From Desulfobacteraceae bacterium RAAP-1 (GTDB lineage Bacteria; Desulfobacterota; Desulfobacteria; Desulfobacterales; Desulfatirhabdiaceae): DNA of 64,000 nucleotides. The stretch is from contig LKPX01000010.1 of NCBI GenBank assembly GCA_001443525.1, forward strand, positions 1 through 64,000. The letters are read 5' to 3'. A program made the translations under genes and the position numbers. Of this stretch, positions 24,961 through 33,308 are shown one piece after another. Within the stretch, counting starts at the first letter, position 1. The number at the start of each line of letters is the position of its first letter. A model generated the notes under the pieces. It worked only from the letters and a program-made list of their open reading frames with translations, did no database searches and was not told where the DNA came from.

Positions 24961-26271
24961 CTACATATGTTGAACTCCCTCCGTGACATGAGATAGAGCC
25001 GCTTTGGCTTCACCCACCACATATAAAGAACCAGCCACACAAATAACGTCATCAGGTGCGGATGTTGATATGGCAAAATCTACCGCACGACCGACATCTT
25101 TAATCTGCTCGATATTGTCTGTCAGCAGTGCCGCTTTTTGATATAGTATTTCAATGGGTAGCGCCCTGTCTATTTCAGGACAAGTCAGTATTACCCGTGA
25201 GCAGACAGAAATCAGATTTTTCAGAATAGCTTCATAGGGTTTGTCGCTTAAAATACCAATAACGAGCGTGATTTTACGCCCTTTCAAGTCTGTTGCCAGA
25301 TAATGGGCCAGCTTTCTGGAAGCGTCCAGATTGTGAGCACCATCCAGAATTATCATAGGTGCTCTGGAAACAACCTCAAGACGTCCAGGCCAGCAAGTTT
25401 GTTCCAGCCCCTCCTGAATCTGCATCAGGCTGATGTGAGTGTGGTTCCGGTTGAGGATTTCACAGGCTGCCAGCGCCAGAGCGGCGTTACTGATCTGATG
25501 AGCCCCCGGCAAGCCAGTTCTCATGTTTTTCCAGATATTTTCCAATCCCGAATAGGAAAAAGAATGGTCAGGATTTCGACGGACGCGAAAATCTTTTTTT
25601 AGTCTATACAGTGGAGCGGACTGTTTTGCCGCCAGCATTTCCAGAACAGTAATGGCGGAAGGTTGAGATACGGCGGTTACGACAGGAATTTCATATTTTA
25701 TAATACCGCCCTTTTCTCCGGCAATTTCAGCGATGGTGTTTCCCAGGTACGACCGGTGTTCCAGGGAAATATTGGTAATGACAGAGACAACTGGCTGGAT
25801 CACGTTGGTAGCATCCATCCTTCCCCCCATACCCGTTTCAATAACGGCCCAAGCCACTTGCTGTCTCGCAAATTCATAGAGGGCCATGGCGGTGGTATAT
25901 TCGAAGAACGTAGGCTCACGATCGCCGTACTGGACATTTTTTACAGCAAGGTATGCGTTAACAATAGCTTCATCGGAGATGGGCTGTTGATTCACGACAA
26001 TGCGTTCGTTGAAGCGTATCAGATGCGGGGATGTATAAACCCCCACACGATATCCCGCTTGTTGAAGAATGGACCCAAGGTATGCGGCAACAGATCCTTT
26101 GCCATTTGTACCCGCAATATGAATACACGCATACTGACGCTGAGGATTGTTCAACCCGGTCAAGATACTGCCAATAGTATCAAGACCCAGTTTGATGCCG
26201 AATCTGTGGAGCCTGTACATGGCTTGCAGACAGTCTTGATAGGTGAGAGATTTTTTAGATTTCATAGGCAT
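24961..26271 (-). CDS. folC: folylpolyglutamate / dihydrofolate synthase
   Basis: A Mur-ligase-family enzyme (436 residues from the ATG at 26269-26271) that joins glutamate to dihydropteroate or tetrahydrofolate. Motifs: P-loop GTNGKGS (about residues 54-60), YTSPHLIRFNERI, the ETGMGGRMDATNVI stretch, NISLEHRSYLG with the metal-binding His, and the ligand region ILDGAHN in the C-terminal domain. The frame can be read from a TTG at 26286, but that codon is inside the rpsU terminator stem, so it is rejected; ATG 26265 is a second candidate. It follows rpsU on the same strand. Confidence 0.94.
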   Translation of the reverse strand: MPMKSKKSLTYQDCLQAMYRLHRFGIKLGLDTIGSILTGLNNPQRQYACIHIAGTNGKGSVAAYLGSILQQAGYRVGVYTSPHLIRFNERIVVNQQPISDEAIVNAYLAVKNVQYGDREPTFFEYTTAMALYEFARQQVAWAVIETGMGGRMDATNVIQPVVSVITNISLEHRSYLGNTIAEIAGEKGGIIKYEIPVVTAVSQPSAITVLEMLAAKQSAPLYRLKKDFRVRRNPDHSFSYSGLENIWKNMRTGLPGAHQISNAALALAACEILNRNHTHISLMQIQEGLEQTCWPGRLEVVSRAPMIILDGAHNLDASRKLAHYLATDLKGRKITLVIGILSDKPYEAILKNLISVCSRVILTCPEIDRALPIEILYQKAALLTDNIEQIKDVGRAVDFAISTSAPDDVICVAGSLYVVGEAKAALSHVTEGVQHM

Positions 26272-26302
26272 AAAAAAACCCGACAAAATGATCTTTGCCG
26301 GG
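26272..26302 (-). terminator. rpsU terminator
   Basis: On the minus strand a 9-bp stem with one mismatch (26302-26294 with 26287-26279, loop of six) followed by seven T (26278-26272). It lies 25 bases after the rpsU stop. The T run touches the start codon of folC, so folC is either expressed by readthrough or from another start. Confidence 0.88.
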
Positions 26303-26327
26303 CGTAGAAATGTTTTTTGCGGACATT

Positions 26328-26534
26328 TTATCTCGAAGCTCTGCTTCTGGAAGTAGCAATCCGCTGCCTTCTGATGGCTTCCCGCTGTTTGCGTCTCTTG
26401 TGTTCACTAGGTTTTTCATAACTTTTTTTCAGCTTGAGCCGCTTGAAAAGTCCATCATTCTGAATTTTTTTCTTCAAAATCCGCATGGCCTTTTCCAGAT
26501 CGTTATCGAAAACTTTGACCTGAATTTCCTTCAC
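26328..26534 (-). CDS. rpsU: 30S ribosomal protein S21
   Basis: A 68-residue, strongly basic protein matching S21 over its length: MKEIQVKVFDNDLEKAMR at the start, LKKKIQNDGLF, then LKLKKSYEKPSEHKRRK and an Arg-rich tail. S21 sits on the small subunit near the mRNA exit and helps initiation. The start is GTG at 26532-26534 with a G-rich site (GGGGG) about ten bases upstream. Own terminator follows; upstream lies a palindromic repeat. Confidence 0.95.
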   Translation of the reverse strand: MKEIQVKVFDNDLEKAMRILKKKIQNDGLFKRLKLKKSYEKPSEHKRRKQREAIRRQRIATSRSRASR

Positions 26535-26678
26535 CTTTTTCGCCCCCTTCGTTCCACCGGATTTTGAGTATAAAATCCTTTCGTGGTTGATTTTAATTCT
26601 TAATTAACGGCTATTCATAACTTATAATTTGAAAATTTTCAAGAAAATTCGAAAAAAACGTATACCAAGGTGAAATGT

Positions 26679-26804
26679 GACGACTTCGTAAAAAGTTCGC
26701 AGGCAAGGCGCGCAAATCCGCAAGGAATGAAGCGTACTTGTTGTACGCCGCAATGACGAAGGATGCGTCGATAGCGGAGCATGCGGACTTTTTACGAAGC
26801 CGTC
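26679..26804. repeat. nested palindromic repeat, copy B
   Basis: A 126-base element whose 22-base ends are inverted copies of each other with two mismatches (left end GACGACTTCGTAAAAAGT, right end ACTTTTTACGAAGCCGTC). At the centre a second inverted repeat GCGTAC (26732-26737) / GTACGC (26743-26748). The same design as copies A and C. Confidence 0.8.
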
Positions 26805-26909
26805 TAATGTGATGATCTTGTGAAAGTCAAGAGGACAGCCCAATGTAGAGATTGAGGTTTGCCGAACTCATTAAGACAAACGAATCATAAAAAAACCGAA
26901 GATAAGGTA

Positions 26910-26942
26910 GCGTGAGAACCAAGTTATTTCCTGCTCTCACGC
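26910..26942 (-). terminator. putative terminator of adk
   Basis: A perfect 8-bp stem GCGTGAGA/TCTCACGC with a 17-base loop, 28 bases after the adk stop. On the minus strand a seven-T run follows, but only after about 15 bases, so termination efficiency is uncertain. Confidence 0.45.
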
Positions 26943-26969
26943 AATACCGATGAATTATCTTGGGCCTTT

Positions 26970-27644
26970 TTAGAGTTTTGACATCAGCTCTGCGGCTACT
27001 TCTTTAACGCCGGGTTTACCATCGAGGGTGATATATCGAATGCCCTTGCCGGCTGCTGCCAGTTCTTTAAAATAATAGGCAGACGCCAGTGTGCCATCTA
27101 TGGTGTTATAATAAATATCATGGCGTTTATTGATAGCGGTTTCATCCTGATCATCCGCACGTGTTTTCAGCTCACTGCCACATACCCGGCACTTGCCGTC
27201 TTTAGGCATGATGGCATCAATAAAAATGTTGTTGGGGTGGTTATTATCTTTGACACAAAGCCGTCTGCCCATAATTCTGTTTTTGGCGATTTCTCGATCG
27301 AGAATGATTTCAATCACAATATCCAGCCCCAACCCTGCAGCTTTGAGTGCTTCATCCAGCTTGATAGCCTGATTTTTGTTGCGGGGAAAGCCATCCAGCA
27401 GCCATCCGTTCTTACAGTCTGCCTGTTTCAAACGATCTAAAATCATAGGAATGGTAATATCATCTGGAACCAGATCTCCTCTGTCTATATAAGCCTTGGC
27501 TTTGGCGCCCAATTCCGTGCCTTTTGAAATGTTTTCTCGAAAAATAGCGCCGGATTCGATATGTGGGGTTTTGTACTTGTCTTTTAAAATAGCTCCCTGG
27601 GTTCCTTTGCCGCTGCCGTTCGGTCCGAAAAACAGAATGTTCAT
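26970..27644 (-). CDS. adk: adenylate kinase with Cys/His metal site
   Basis: A 224-residue kinase interconverting AMP, ADP and ATP. The P-loop reads GPNGSGKGTQ (residues 7-16), followed by the AMP-binding region and WLLDGFPRN (81-89). The LID contains Cys130-x5-His136-x15-Cys152-x2-Cys155, the spacing of the metal-binding LID of Desulfovibrio gigas adenylate kinase (Cys129, His135, Cys151, Cys154), which binds zinc, cobalt or iron. The LID and CoA-side are otherwise divergent from E. coli Adk. The ATG at 27642-27644 has AAGGAG seven bases upstream. It stands alone, not in the ribosomal-protein operon. Confidence 0.93.
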   Translation of the reverse strand: MNILFFGPNGSGKGTQGAILKDKYKTPHIESGAIFRENISKGTELGAKAKAYIDRGDLVPDDITIPMILDRLKQADCKNGWLLDGFPRNKNQAIKLDEALKAAGLGLDIVIEIILDREIAKNRIMGRRLCVKDNNHPNNIFIDAIMPKDGKCRVCGSELKTRADDQDETAINKRHDIYYNTIDGTLASAYYFKELAAAGKGIRYITLDGKPGVKEVAAELMSKL

Positions 27645-28141
27645 CAAATTCTCCTTTTTTTATTATTCTTCTTTAATTGGGTTGATGGTGTGTACATCTA
27701 TCTGTTCAGGATCATACTGAAACTTCCCTGTACATTTGTGAATCTATCACGAGAGTACCTTTTGTCATCTGGAGCCTCTATTCCTGGTAAGTCAGTTTTT
27801 TGTGCTTCTCGGTAAAGTATGTCGAGAGAATAAAAAAAATGCGTTTTCACCAATAACATATCTATTGATATGGGACATGAACAGTTGCATCTCCATTTTT
27901 GGAGGTAACTGCTCAACAAGATTTTACGAACGCTTATGATAACCTGGTGCTATCTATAAAAATATAACGGTAATGTCAAGGCTTGATAAATTTGATAAAT
28001 CCGTAGACGGGCATAAACTCCCAATCATGAAAATAGATTTTTACGAGACCATCAAACATATTACGAAGCTATTTAAAATCCCTTTATTACAAGGCTATTA
28101 TTTTTTATAAAAAAACAATTTAAAAAATGAATAAAAAATTC

Positions 28142-28169
28142 TTGACAAATAAAAAGTATATTATATAAG
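28142..28169 (+). promoter_or_regulatory. sigma-70 promoter upstream of the OFA gene
   Basis: TTGACA (28142-28147), 16-base spacer, TATAAG (28164-28169), inside an AT-rich tract. Predicted start near 28176, which leaves a leader of about 395 bases before the transporter start. Confidence 0.65.
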
Positions 28170-28260
28170 TAATAAATACATAATAAATTTAATTCATTTT
28201 AAAAATTTTTTTTATTGATTATCGTTTTGGAATTTTTTGTGCGCTTAACCTTAGAGTGGT

Positions 28261-28276
28261 GTAACGATACCGTTAC
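28261..28276. promoter_or_regulatory. palindrome GTAACG-atac-CGTTAC, possible operator
   Basis: Six-base perfect inverted arms around four bases, directly followed by AAAGGAGG (28279-28286). Size and symmetry suit a TetR-family dimer, and a TetR gene lies downstream of the transporter. No second copy was seen near the TetR, acs or prpE starts, so the link is inference. Confidence 0.4.
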
Positions 28277-28316
28277 GGAAAGGAGGAAAAATTAAAGTCA
28301 GATAATCGGGGAATTC

Positions 28317-28436
28317 ATGAACACATCGGAGTTGTGTATTTCCATCGCATGGTTTTACAAAAACTGGAGTCGGAGTTGTGTTGCAAATGGATGGTTTATC
28401 TTTACTGGATGCGCCGAAATTCAGAGGCTGCGATAG
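28317..28436 (+). CDS. possible 39-residue leader peptide
   Basis: A short frame in the transporter leader, starting at ATG 28317 and ending at TAG 28434-28436. It is rich in Trp, Cys and Ser. The strong AAAGGAGG at 28279-28286 is about 30 bases before the ATG, too far for normal initiation, so translation is doubtful. Listed as a candidate only. Confidence 0.2.
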   Translation: MNTSELCISIAWFYKNWSRSCVANGWFIFTGCAEIQRLR

Positions 28437-28572
28437 TGTGTTTTACATTGTCGTCTGAAATCGGATTTTTCCGGGTTCGCTCATTTCGATCTCAAACAAA
28501 TTGATGCTGAAATTCCTAGAATGCTGTCAAAAATGATTGGGTAACTTAACCTTCAGTATAAGGAGATAAGAT

Positions 28573-30105
28573 ATGTCGGAAAATTACGAAAAAGAACCCA
28601 CGCAGGCTTGGATAACAACTTTTGCGGGCACTGCCATTAATCTGTGTTTGGGCATTTTGTATGCGTGGAGTATGTGGGGAGCCGCTCTGGTATATGATCG
28701 CACCCTGCAGGTTGGTGATATCGTAACTCACACCAGTGTAATTCCTGCCGCCAGCGCCAAAGGTCATGAAAGCGAGGGAATCGTTGTCGAAAAGGCAGCG
28801 GAAAATAAACAACATCCATTACATATAAAACTTGGAACGATTCCCAAGGAAGGTTACCTCCTGATTGGCGATGTCGGTAAAAACGGCGAAGTACTGACTC
28901 GTGGTGATATTGTCACCAAAGCTGGAGAACCCATGCCTGGTATTAATGCGGGGTGGGATTATTTGGATAATGCGGAAACTGCAACGCCGTTTTCCTTATG
29001 CGTTATCATGTTTGCACTTCTGATGATTCCCGGAGGTCGAATTCAGGATAAAATCAGCCCCAAATTTGGCGCCACGCTCGGAGGCCTTTTCCTGGCAGTT
29101 GGCTGTATTGTCGCCGGTGTCATGAAAAGCTATACGGGTTTGATACTCGGTTTTGGAATTTTAGGCGGTATCGGAATGGGTATTGGCTATGCAGCACCAA
29201 CGCCAGCAGCTCTCAAGTGGTTTGGACCTCACCGTCGTGGACTCATTTCCGGCCTTGTGGTCGGGGGATACGGTGGCGCGGCTTTGTATATCGGGCCATT
29301 GGCCAAGTATCTGATTACCGATTACGGTATTACGAACAGCTTTGTAATTCTAGGGATTATTTTTGCGGCAGTGGTAATTGTGGCAGGTCAGCTCATTAAA
29401 ATCCCGGAAGCCGGATATGTGCCGCCCATGCCTAAAATCGCTCAAAGTGCTAAACAGGTGGCGGCTTCAACCAAGCACAACTGGGAAGCAGCAGATATGT
29501 TGAAAACGTGGCAGTTCTATGCTCTGGTCTTCATGTTTATTCTTACCACGCAGTCTGGTCTTCTGATTATCTCCAATGCTGCAGGGTTGTTAAGCAAAAC
29601 CGGTGCTAAAATTCCTTTTTTTGCCGCAAACGCATGGCTGCTGGTCTCTTATGGCGGGCTTATCAATGCCTTGGGACGGGTTGGAACGGGATTTTATTCC
29701 GACAAGATCGGAAGAATCAATGCGTACTGTTTAAACTGCGGCCTGTCCGCCCTGTGTCTGTTCATGTTGCCTTATATCATTAAATCCGAAAATATTCTGC
29801 TTCTGTTCATTGCTGTTGGCGTTGCTTACTGGCAGTATGGCGGCGGACTTTCTCTGATGCCGTCGTTTACCGGTGACTTCTATGGTCCTAAAAATCTGGG
29901 TTTCAATTATGGTCTGGTTTTTATCGGCTGGGGCCTTGGATTTTTCATGGCAAGACTGGGTGGCACCATTAAAGATATCACGGGTAATCTGAACTATGCT
30001 TTCTATATTTCAGGGATACTACTGATTGTCGGGGTGCTTTTATCCTATATTACCAAACGACCGGTATGGGCGGAAATGCAGAATAATGTGAAAGCGAACG
30101 CATAA
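28573..30105 (+). CDS. OFA-family MFS transporter with large loop insertion
   Basis: A 510-residue major facilitator of the oxalate/formate antiporter (OFA) family. TM1 (about 12-37) has CLGILYAWSMWG. TM2 onwards carries MIPGGRIQDKISPK near 151-164, GLILGFGILGGIGMGIGYAAP near 188-208, KWFGPHRRGLISGLVVGGYG, and in the second half RVGTGFYSDKIGR. Between TM1 and TM2, about residues 42-135, is a roughly 90-residue hydrophilic insertion where family members normally have a short loop; topology puts it outside the membrane. AAGGAG precedes the ATG by seven bases. It neighbours TetR, Acs and PrpE genes, so a short-chain carboxylate is the likely cargo. Confidence 0.88.
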   Translation: MSENYEKEPTQAWITTFAGTAINLCLGILYAWSMWGAALVYDRTLQVGDIVTHTSVIPAASAKGHESEGIVVEKAAENKQHPLHIKLGTIPKEGYLLIGDVGKNGEVLTRGDIVTKAGEPMPGINAGWDYLDNAETATPFSLCVIMFALLMIPGGRIQDKISPKFGATLGGLFLAVGCIVAGVMKSYTGLILGFGILGGIGMGIGYAAPTPAALKWFGPHRRGLISGLVVGGYGGAALYIGPLAKYLITDYGITNSFVILGIIFAAVVIVAGQLIKIPEAGYVPPMPKIAQSAKQVAASTKHNWEAADMLKTWQFYALVFMFILTTQSGLLIISNAAGLLSKTGAKIPFFAANAWLLVSYGGLINALGRVGTGFYSDKIGRINAYCLNCGLSALCLFMLPYIIKSENILLLFIAVGVAYWQYGGGLSLMPSFTGDFYGPKNLGFNYGLVFIGWGLGFFMARLGGTIKDITGNLNYAFYISGILLIVGVLLSYITKRPVWAEMQNNVKANA

Positions 30106-30315
30106 CCTGTTGCTGGATTCCGGAAATTCCACTTGCTTTCTTTGTATGATTCGGAATAACTCCGATAAGTTATAATTGCCTGTTGTTTCCATATGTGGGG
30201 TGTATTCCAGTTTTACTATTGCCTTTCGAAATGTATGACAGTTGACCATATGTCACTATAAAAAATTCACAGCTAACTATTGTAAAAATATCTGAAAAGC
30301 TGAGGTTCACTGAAT

Positions 30316-30945
30316 ATGGGAATACATGAAAGGAAGGAACGAGAAAAAGAAAGAAGGCGGCAGCAAATCATGGTTGCCGCAAAAAGGGTGTTTTCGGTGA
30401 ACGGCTTCAGCAAATCAACCATGGAAGATATCGCCAGGGAAGCGGAGCTTAGTCCGGGAACCATTTATCTGTATTTTAAAAATAAGGATGAATTATATGC
30501 CTCTCTGTCTCTCAGAATTCTTCAATACCTGAACGTTCGTATCAAACATGTTCTTGAAGACAGAAATCTTCAACCTGAACAATATATTGATGCTTTAAAA
30601 CAGGCCATGTTCGATGTCTATGATTTCGATTCGCTGATCGTTATCAATCTGTTTCAACTTCAGTCCAGCGAAACACTGAAAAATCTTTCACCCGAACTGT
30701 TGGAAGAAATCATCGAGCTGTCCAGGACATCACTGAGAACTATGGCCAGTATTTTTGAAATGGGCATTCAGCGGGGCATATTTATTGACAAACATCCTTT
30801 TGCACTGGCCGATATTCTGTGGGCCTTATTTTCAGGAATTATCCTCTGGGAGGAAAGCAAAAAAATCATCAATGAAGACAAGGATTATCTCAAAGTGACA
30901 CTTGACTTGGCGTTTGAGTTGCTTGAACGGGGCATCACCCGATAG
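30316..30945 (+). CDS. TetR/AcrR-family regulator
   Basis: A 209-residue repressor-type protein. The N-terminal helix-turn-helix is clear (RRRQQIMVAAKRVFSVNGF near 14-32, STMEDIAREAELSPGTIYLYFKNKDEL near 35-61), followed by an all-helical ligand domain with an aromatic, Leu-rich pocket. It lies between the OFA transporter and acs, same strand, and probably senses an acyl-CoA or carboxylate and controls this cluster; the palindrome at 28261 is a candidate site. The effector is unknown. Confidence 0.9.
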   Translation: MGIHERKEREKERRRQQIMVAAKRVFSVNGFSKSTMEDIAREAELSPGTIYLYFKNKDELYASLSLRILQYLNVRIKHVLEDRNLQPEQYIDALKQAMFDVYDFDSLIVINLFQLQSSETLKNLSPELLEEIIELSRTSLRTMASIFEMGIQRGIFIDKHPFALADILWALFSGIILWEESKKIINEDKDYLKVTLDLAFELLERGITR

Positions 30946-31003
30946 TATTTGTAAGTATAAGCTGGGGACAACCAATAACATGATCTTGTGGAGGTAATGA
31001 CCA

Positions 31004-33037
31004 ATGGCAGAAAAAGCAGAAGCTGTAGAAACATCAGAAGCGCAGATTGCAGTCCACTGGCAGGAAGAAGAGTATTACTATGCATCCAAAGAATTCATTG
31101 CCCAGGCCAACATGACGGATGAAAAAATCTATGATCGGTTCAGCCTGGATAATTTTCCAAACTGTTACAAAGAGTATGCGGATTTATTAACCTGGTACGA
31201 ATACTGGCACACCACACTGGACACGAGCGATGCCCCGTGCTGGAAATGGTTTGTAGGCGGAAAAATCAATGCCAGTTATAACTGTATTGACCGGCATCTT
31301 CCCAAAAACAAGAACAAAACAGCCATTCATTTTGTGCCGGAGCTGGAAAACGAGAAAGTCGAACACATCACCTACCAGGAACTCTATGTCCGCGTGAATG
31401 AATTTGCTGCGATTTTACAGGATTTCTGCGGATTAAAGGCAGGAGACCGTGTGACGCTGCATATGCCTATGACCGCGGAGCTTCCCATTACCATGCTGGC
31501 CTGCGCCCGTCTGGGTATTATTCACTCCGAGGTTTTCGGCGGGTTCAGCGGCAAGGCGGCTGCAGACCGGGTTGTGGACTCCGGCAGTGAAGTTTTGATC
31601 ACCATTGACGGTTACTATCGCGGCGGCACGCTGCTTGACCATAAGGAAAAGGCGGAGATCGCCTTTGACGAAGCCAAGAAACAGGGTCAGACTCTGAAAA
31701 AAGTGCTGATCTGGCAGCGGTATCCCGGCAAATATTCCAGCCCCACTCCGCTGGTTGAAGGCAGGGACTTCATCGTCAATGATCTGTTGAAGAATTATTA
31801 TGGTAAACGCATTGATCCTGTGCCGATGCCTGCAGAAGCTCCGCTCTTTCTGATGTACACCAGCGGCACAACAGGAAAGCCAAAGGGCTGTCAGCACAGC
31901 ACCGGCGGTTATCTGGCGTATGTTGCCGGAACCTCCAAATATGTTCAGGATATTCATCCGGAAGATGTTTACTGGTGCATGGCCGATATCGGCTGGATTA
32001 CCGGACATTCCTATATTGTTTATGGTCCGCTGGCGCTTTGCGCCTCATCAGTCATCTATGAAGGCATTCCCACCTATCCGGATGCAGGCAGATCCTGGAG
32101 AATTGCTCAGGACCTGAATGTCAACATTTTTCACACGGCTCCCACGACGATACGCGGCTTAAGAAAAGTCGGTCCGGATGAACCCGGAAAATACAATTAC
32201 CATTTCAAACACATGACGACTGTCGGCGAGCCCATCGAACCGGCTGTATGGAAATGGTACCATTCAGAAGTCGGAAAAGGCGAGGCCATTATTGTGGACA
32301 CCTGGTGGCAGACGGAAACCGGCGGCTTTCTGTGCAGCACCCTGCCGGCAATCAAACCCATGAAACCGGGAAGCGCGGGACCTGGCATGCCTGGCATCCA
32401 TCCCATCATTTACGATGAAGATGGCAACGAGCTGCCGTCAGGATGTGGTAAAGCAGGCAATATCTGTATCCAGAATCCATGGCCAGGCGCATTCCAGACC
32501 ATCTGGGGAGATCGTGAACGCTATGTTCGTCAGTATTATCAGCGCTATTGCAAAGACCCGAAAAGCAAGGATTGGAGAGACTGGCCGTATCTGACGGGTG
32601 ATGCTGCGGTTCAGGCCCCCGATGGGTATTATCGAATCCTTGGCAGAATTGATGATGTTATCAACGTATCCGGGCATCGTCTCGGAACCAAAGAGCTTGA
32701 GTCCGCAGCCATGACGGTTATTGAAGTTGCAGAAGCCGCGGTTGTACCGGTTGCAGATGATATCAAAGGTAAGGTTCCGGATCTGTATGTATCTTTGAAA
32801 CCGGGATTTAAACCCAGCAAGGAAATTGAAGACAGAATTGTCAAGGCGCTGGTCCTTGAAATCGGGCCTATCGCTAAACCCAGAAAGGTCTGGATTGTGC
32901 CCGATATGCCCAAAACCCGATCCGGCAAGATCATGCGCCGGGTTCTGGGAGCGCTTTCCAACAAGACGGATGTCGGTGATGTCATGACCCTGGCTAACCC
33001 GGAAATCGTTGATGCCATCCATAAGATGGTTGGCTGA
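31004..33037 (+). CDS. acs: acetyl-CoA synthetase (AMP-forming)
   Basis: A 677-residue acyl-CoA synthetase activating acetate (or a similar short acid) to its CoA ester via an acyl-AMP. ANL-superfamily motifs: YTSGTTGKPKG near residue 285, DTWWQTETGG near residue 430 (the Acs form), the hinge region YRILGRIDDVINVSGHR near 545-561 and the acylated/catalytic Lys in KTRSGKIMRR near 640. The N-terminus is about 25 residues longer than typical Acs. GGAGG precedes the ATG. A 13-bp terminator follows. Substrate preference within C2-C4 acids is not certain. Confidence 0.9.
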   Translation: MAEKAEAVETSEAQIAVHWQEEEYYYASKEFIAQANMTDEKIYDRFSLDNFPNCYKEYADLLTWYEYWHTTLDTSDAPCWKWFVGGKINASYNCIDRHLPKNKNKTAIHFVPELENEKVEHITYQELYVRVNEFAAILQDFCGLKAGDRVTLHMPMTAELPITMLACARLGIIHSEVFGGFSGKAAADRVVDSGSEVLITIDGYYRGGTLLDHKEKAEIAFDEAKKQGQTLKKVLIWQRYPGKYSSPTPLVEGRDFIVNDLLKNYYGKRIDPVPMPAEAPLFLMYTSGTTGKPKGCQHSTGGYLAYVAGTSKYVQDIHPEDVYWCMADIGWITGHSYIVYGPLALCASSVIYEGIPTYPDAGRSWRIAQDLNVNIFHTAPTTIRGLRKVGPDEPGKYNYHFKHMTTVGEPIEPAVWKWYHSEVGKGEAIIVDTWWQTETGGFLCSTLPAIKPMKPGSAGPGMPGIHPIIYDEDGNELPSGCGKAGNICIQNPWPGAFQTIWGDRERYVRQYYQRYCKDPKSKDWRDWPYLTGDAAVQAPDGYYRILGRIDDVINVSGHRLGTKELESAAMTVIEVAEAAVVPVADDIKGKVPDLYVSLKPGFKPSKEIEDRIVKALVLEIGPIAKPRKVWIVPDMPKTRSGKIMRRVLGALSNKTDVGDVMTLANPEIVDAIHKMVG

Positions 33038-33074
33038 TGAGAGGATATCTTTAATAGTTTTTCTTGAAGTCCTG

Positions 33075-33110
33075 GAGCCGGAAGAATCGATGAATTCTTC
33101 CGGCTCTCTT
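33075..33110 (+). terminator. intrinsic terminator after acs
   Basis: A perfect 13-bp stem (33075-33087 with 33094-33106, loop of six) followed by tcttgtt. It lies 38 bases after the acs stop and separates acs from prpE, which therefore likely has its own promoter. Confidence 0.85.
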
Positions 33111-33308
33111 GTTCAGATTCATATAGGCTTTCAGAAAAATAATTTCACTGCGTTATCGGCCGAAGATATACTACAGTATTATCTCCTCCCTGCTGCCTTG
33201 CGAAATGAATTTTCTGAAAGTCTATAATGATGCCCCCCGATATATTTTCACAGAAACCATCTTAAGATTTTATTCATTTTAACCTGTTATCAGAAAGGAG
33301 AATCGAAC

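Larger units (their letters stand above)
26535..26969. other. gene-free stretch between adk and rpsU
   Basis: 435 bases holding nested palindromic repeat copy B (26679-26804) and a hairpin at 26910-26942 that probably ends adk. The remainder (26535-26678) is AT-rich and should contain the rpsU promoter, which I could not pinpoint. A 73-codon frame here is translated from the repeat and is rejected. Confidence 0.6.
27645..28572. other. long intergenic region upstream of the OFA transporter
   Basis: A 928-base region with divergent flanking genes. 27650-27960 holds nothing I can support. Near 28029 is the single-ended motif GATTTTTACGAGACCATCA related to the palindromic repeats. From 28080 to 28240 it is very AT-rich, with a good promoter at 28142-28169. 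A perfect-arm palindrome lies at 28261-28276. A 39-codon frame opens at 28317 (see below). The OFA leader would be about 395 bases. Confidence 0.6.

Noticed and set aside
26272-26286. TTG start of folC at 26286
   Set aside because: The codon is part of the rpsU terminator stem; ATG at 26271 or 26265 is far more plausible.
26622-26843. 73-codon frame over the palindromic repeat
   Set aside because: Nearly all of it is translated from repeat copy B; the same kind of sequence appears at the false N-terminus of receiver 3.
27698-27919. 73-codon minus-strand frame upstream of adk
   Set aside because: No ribosome-binding site, no family resemblance, odd composition.
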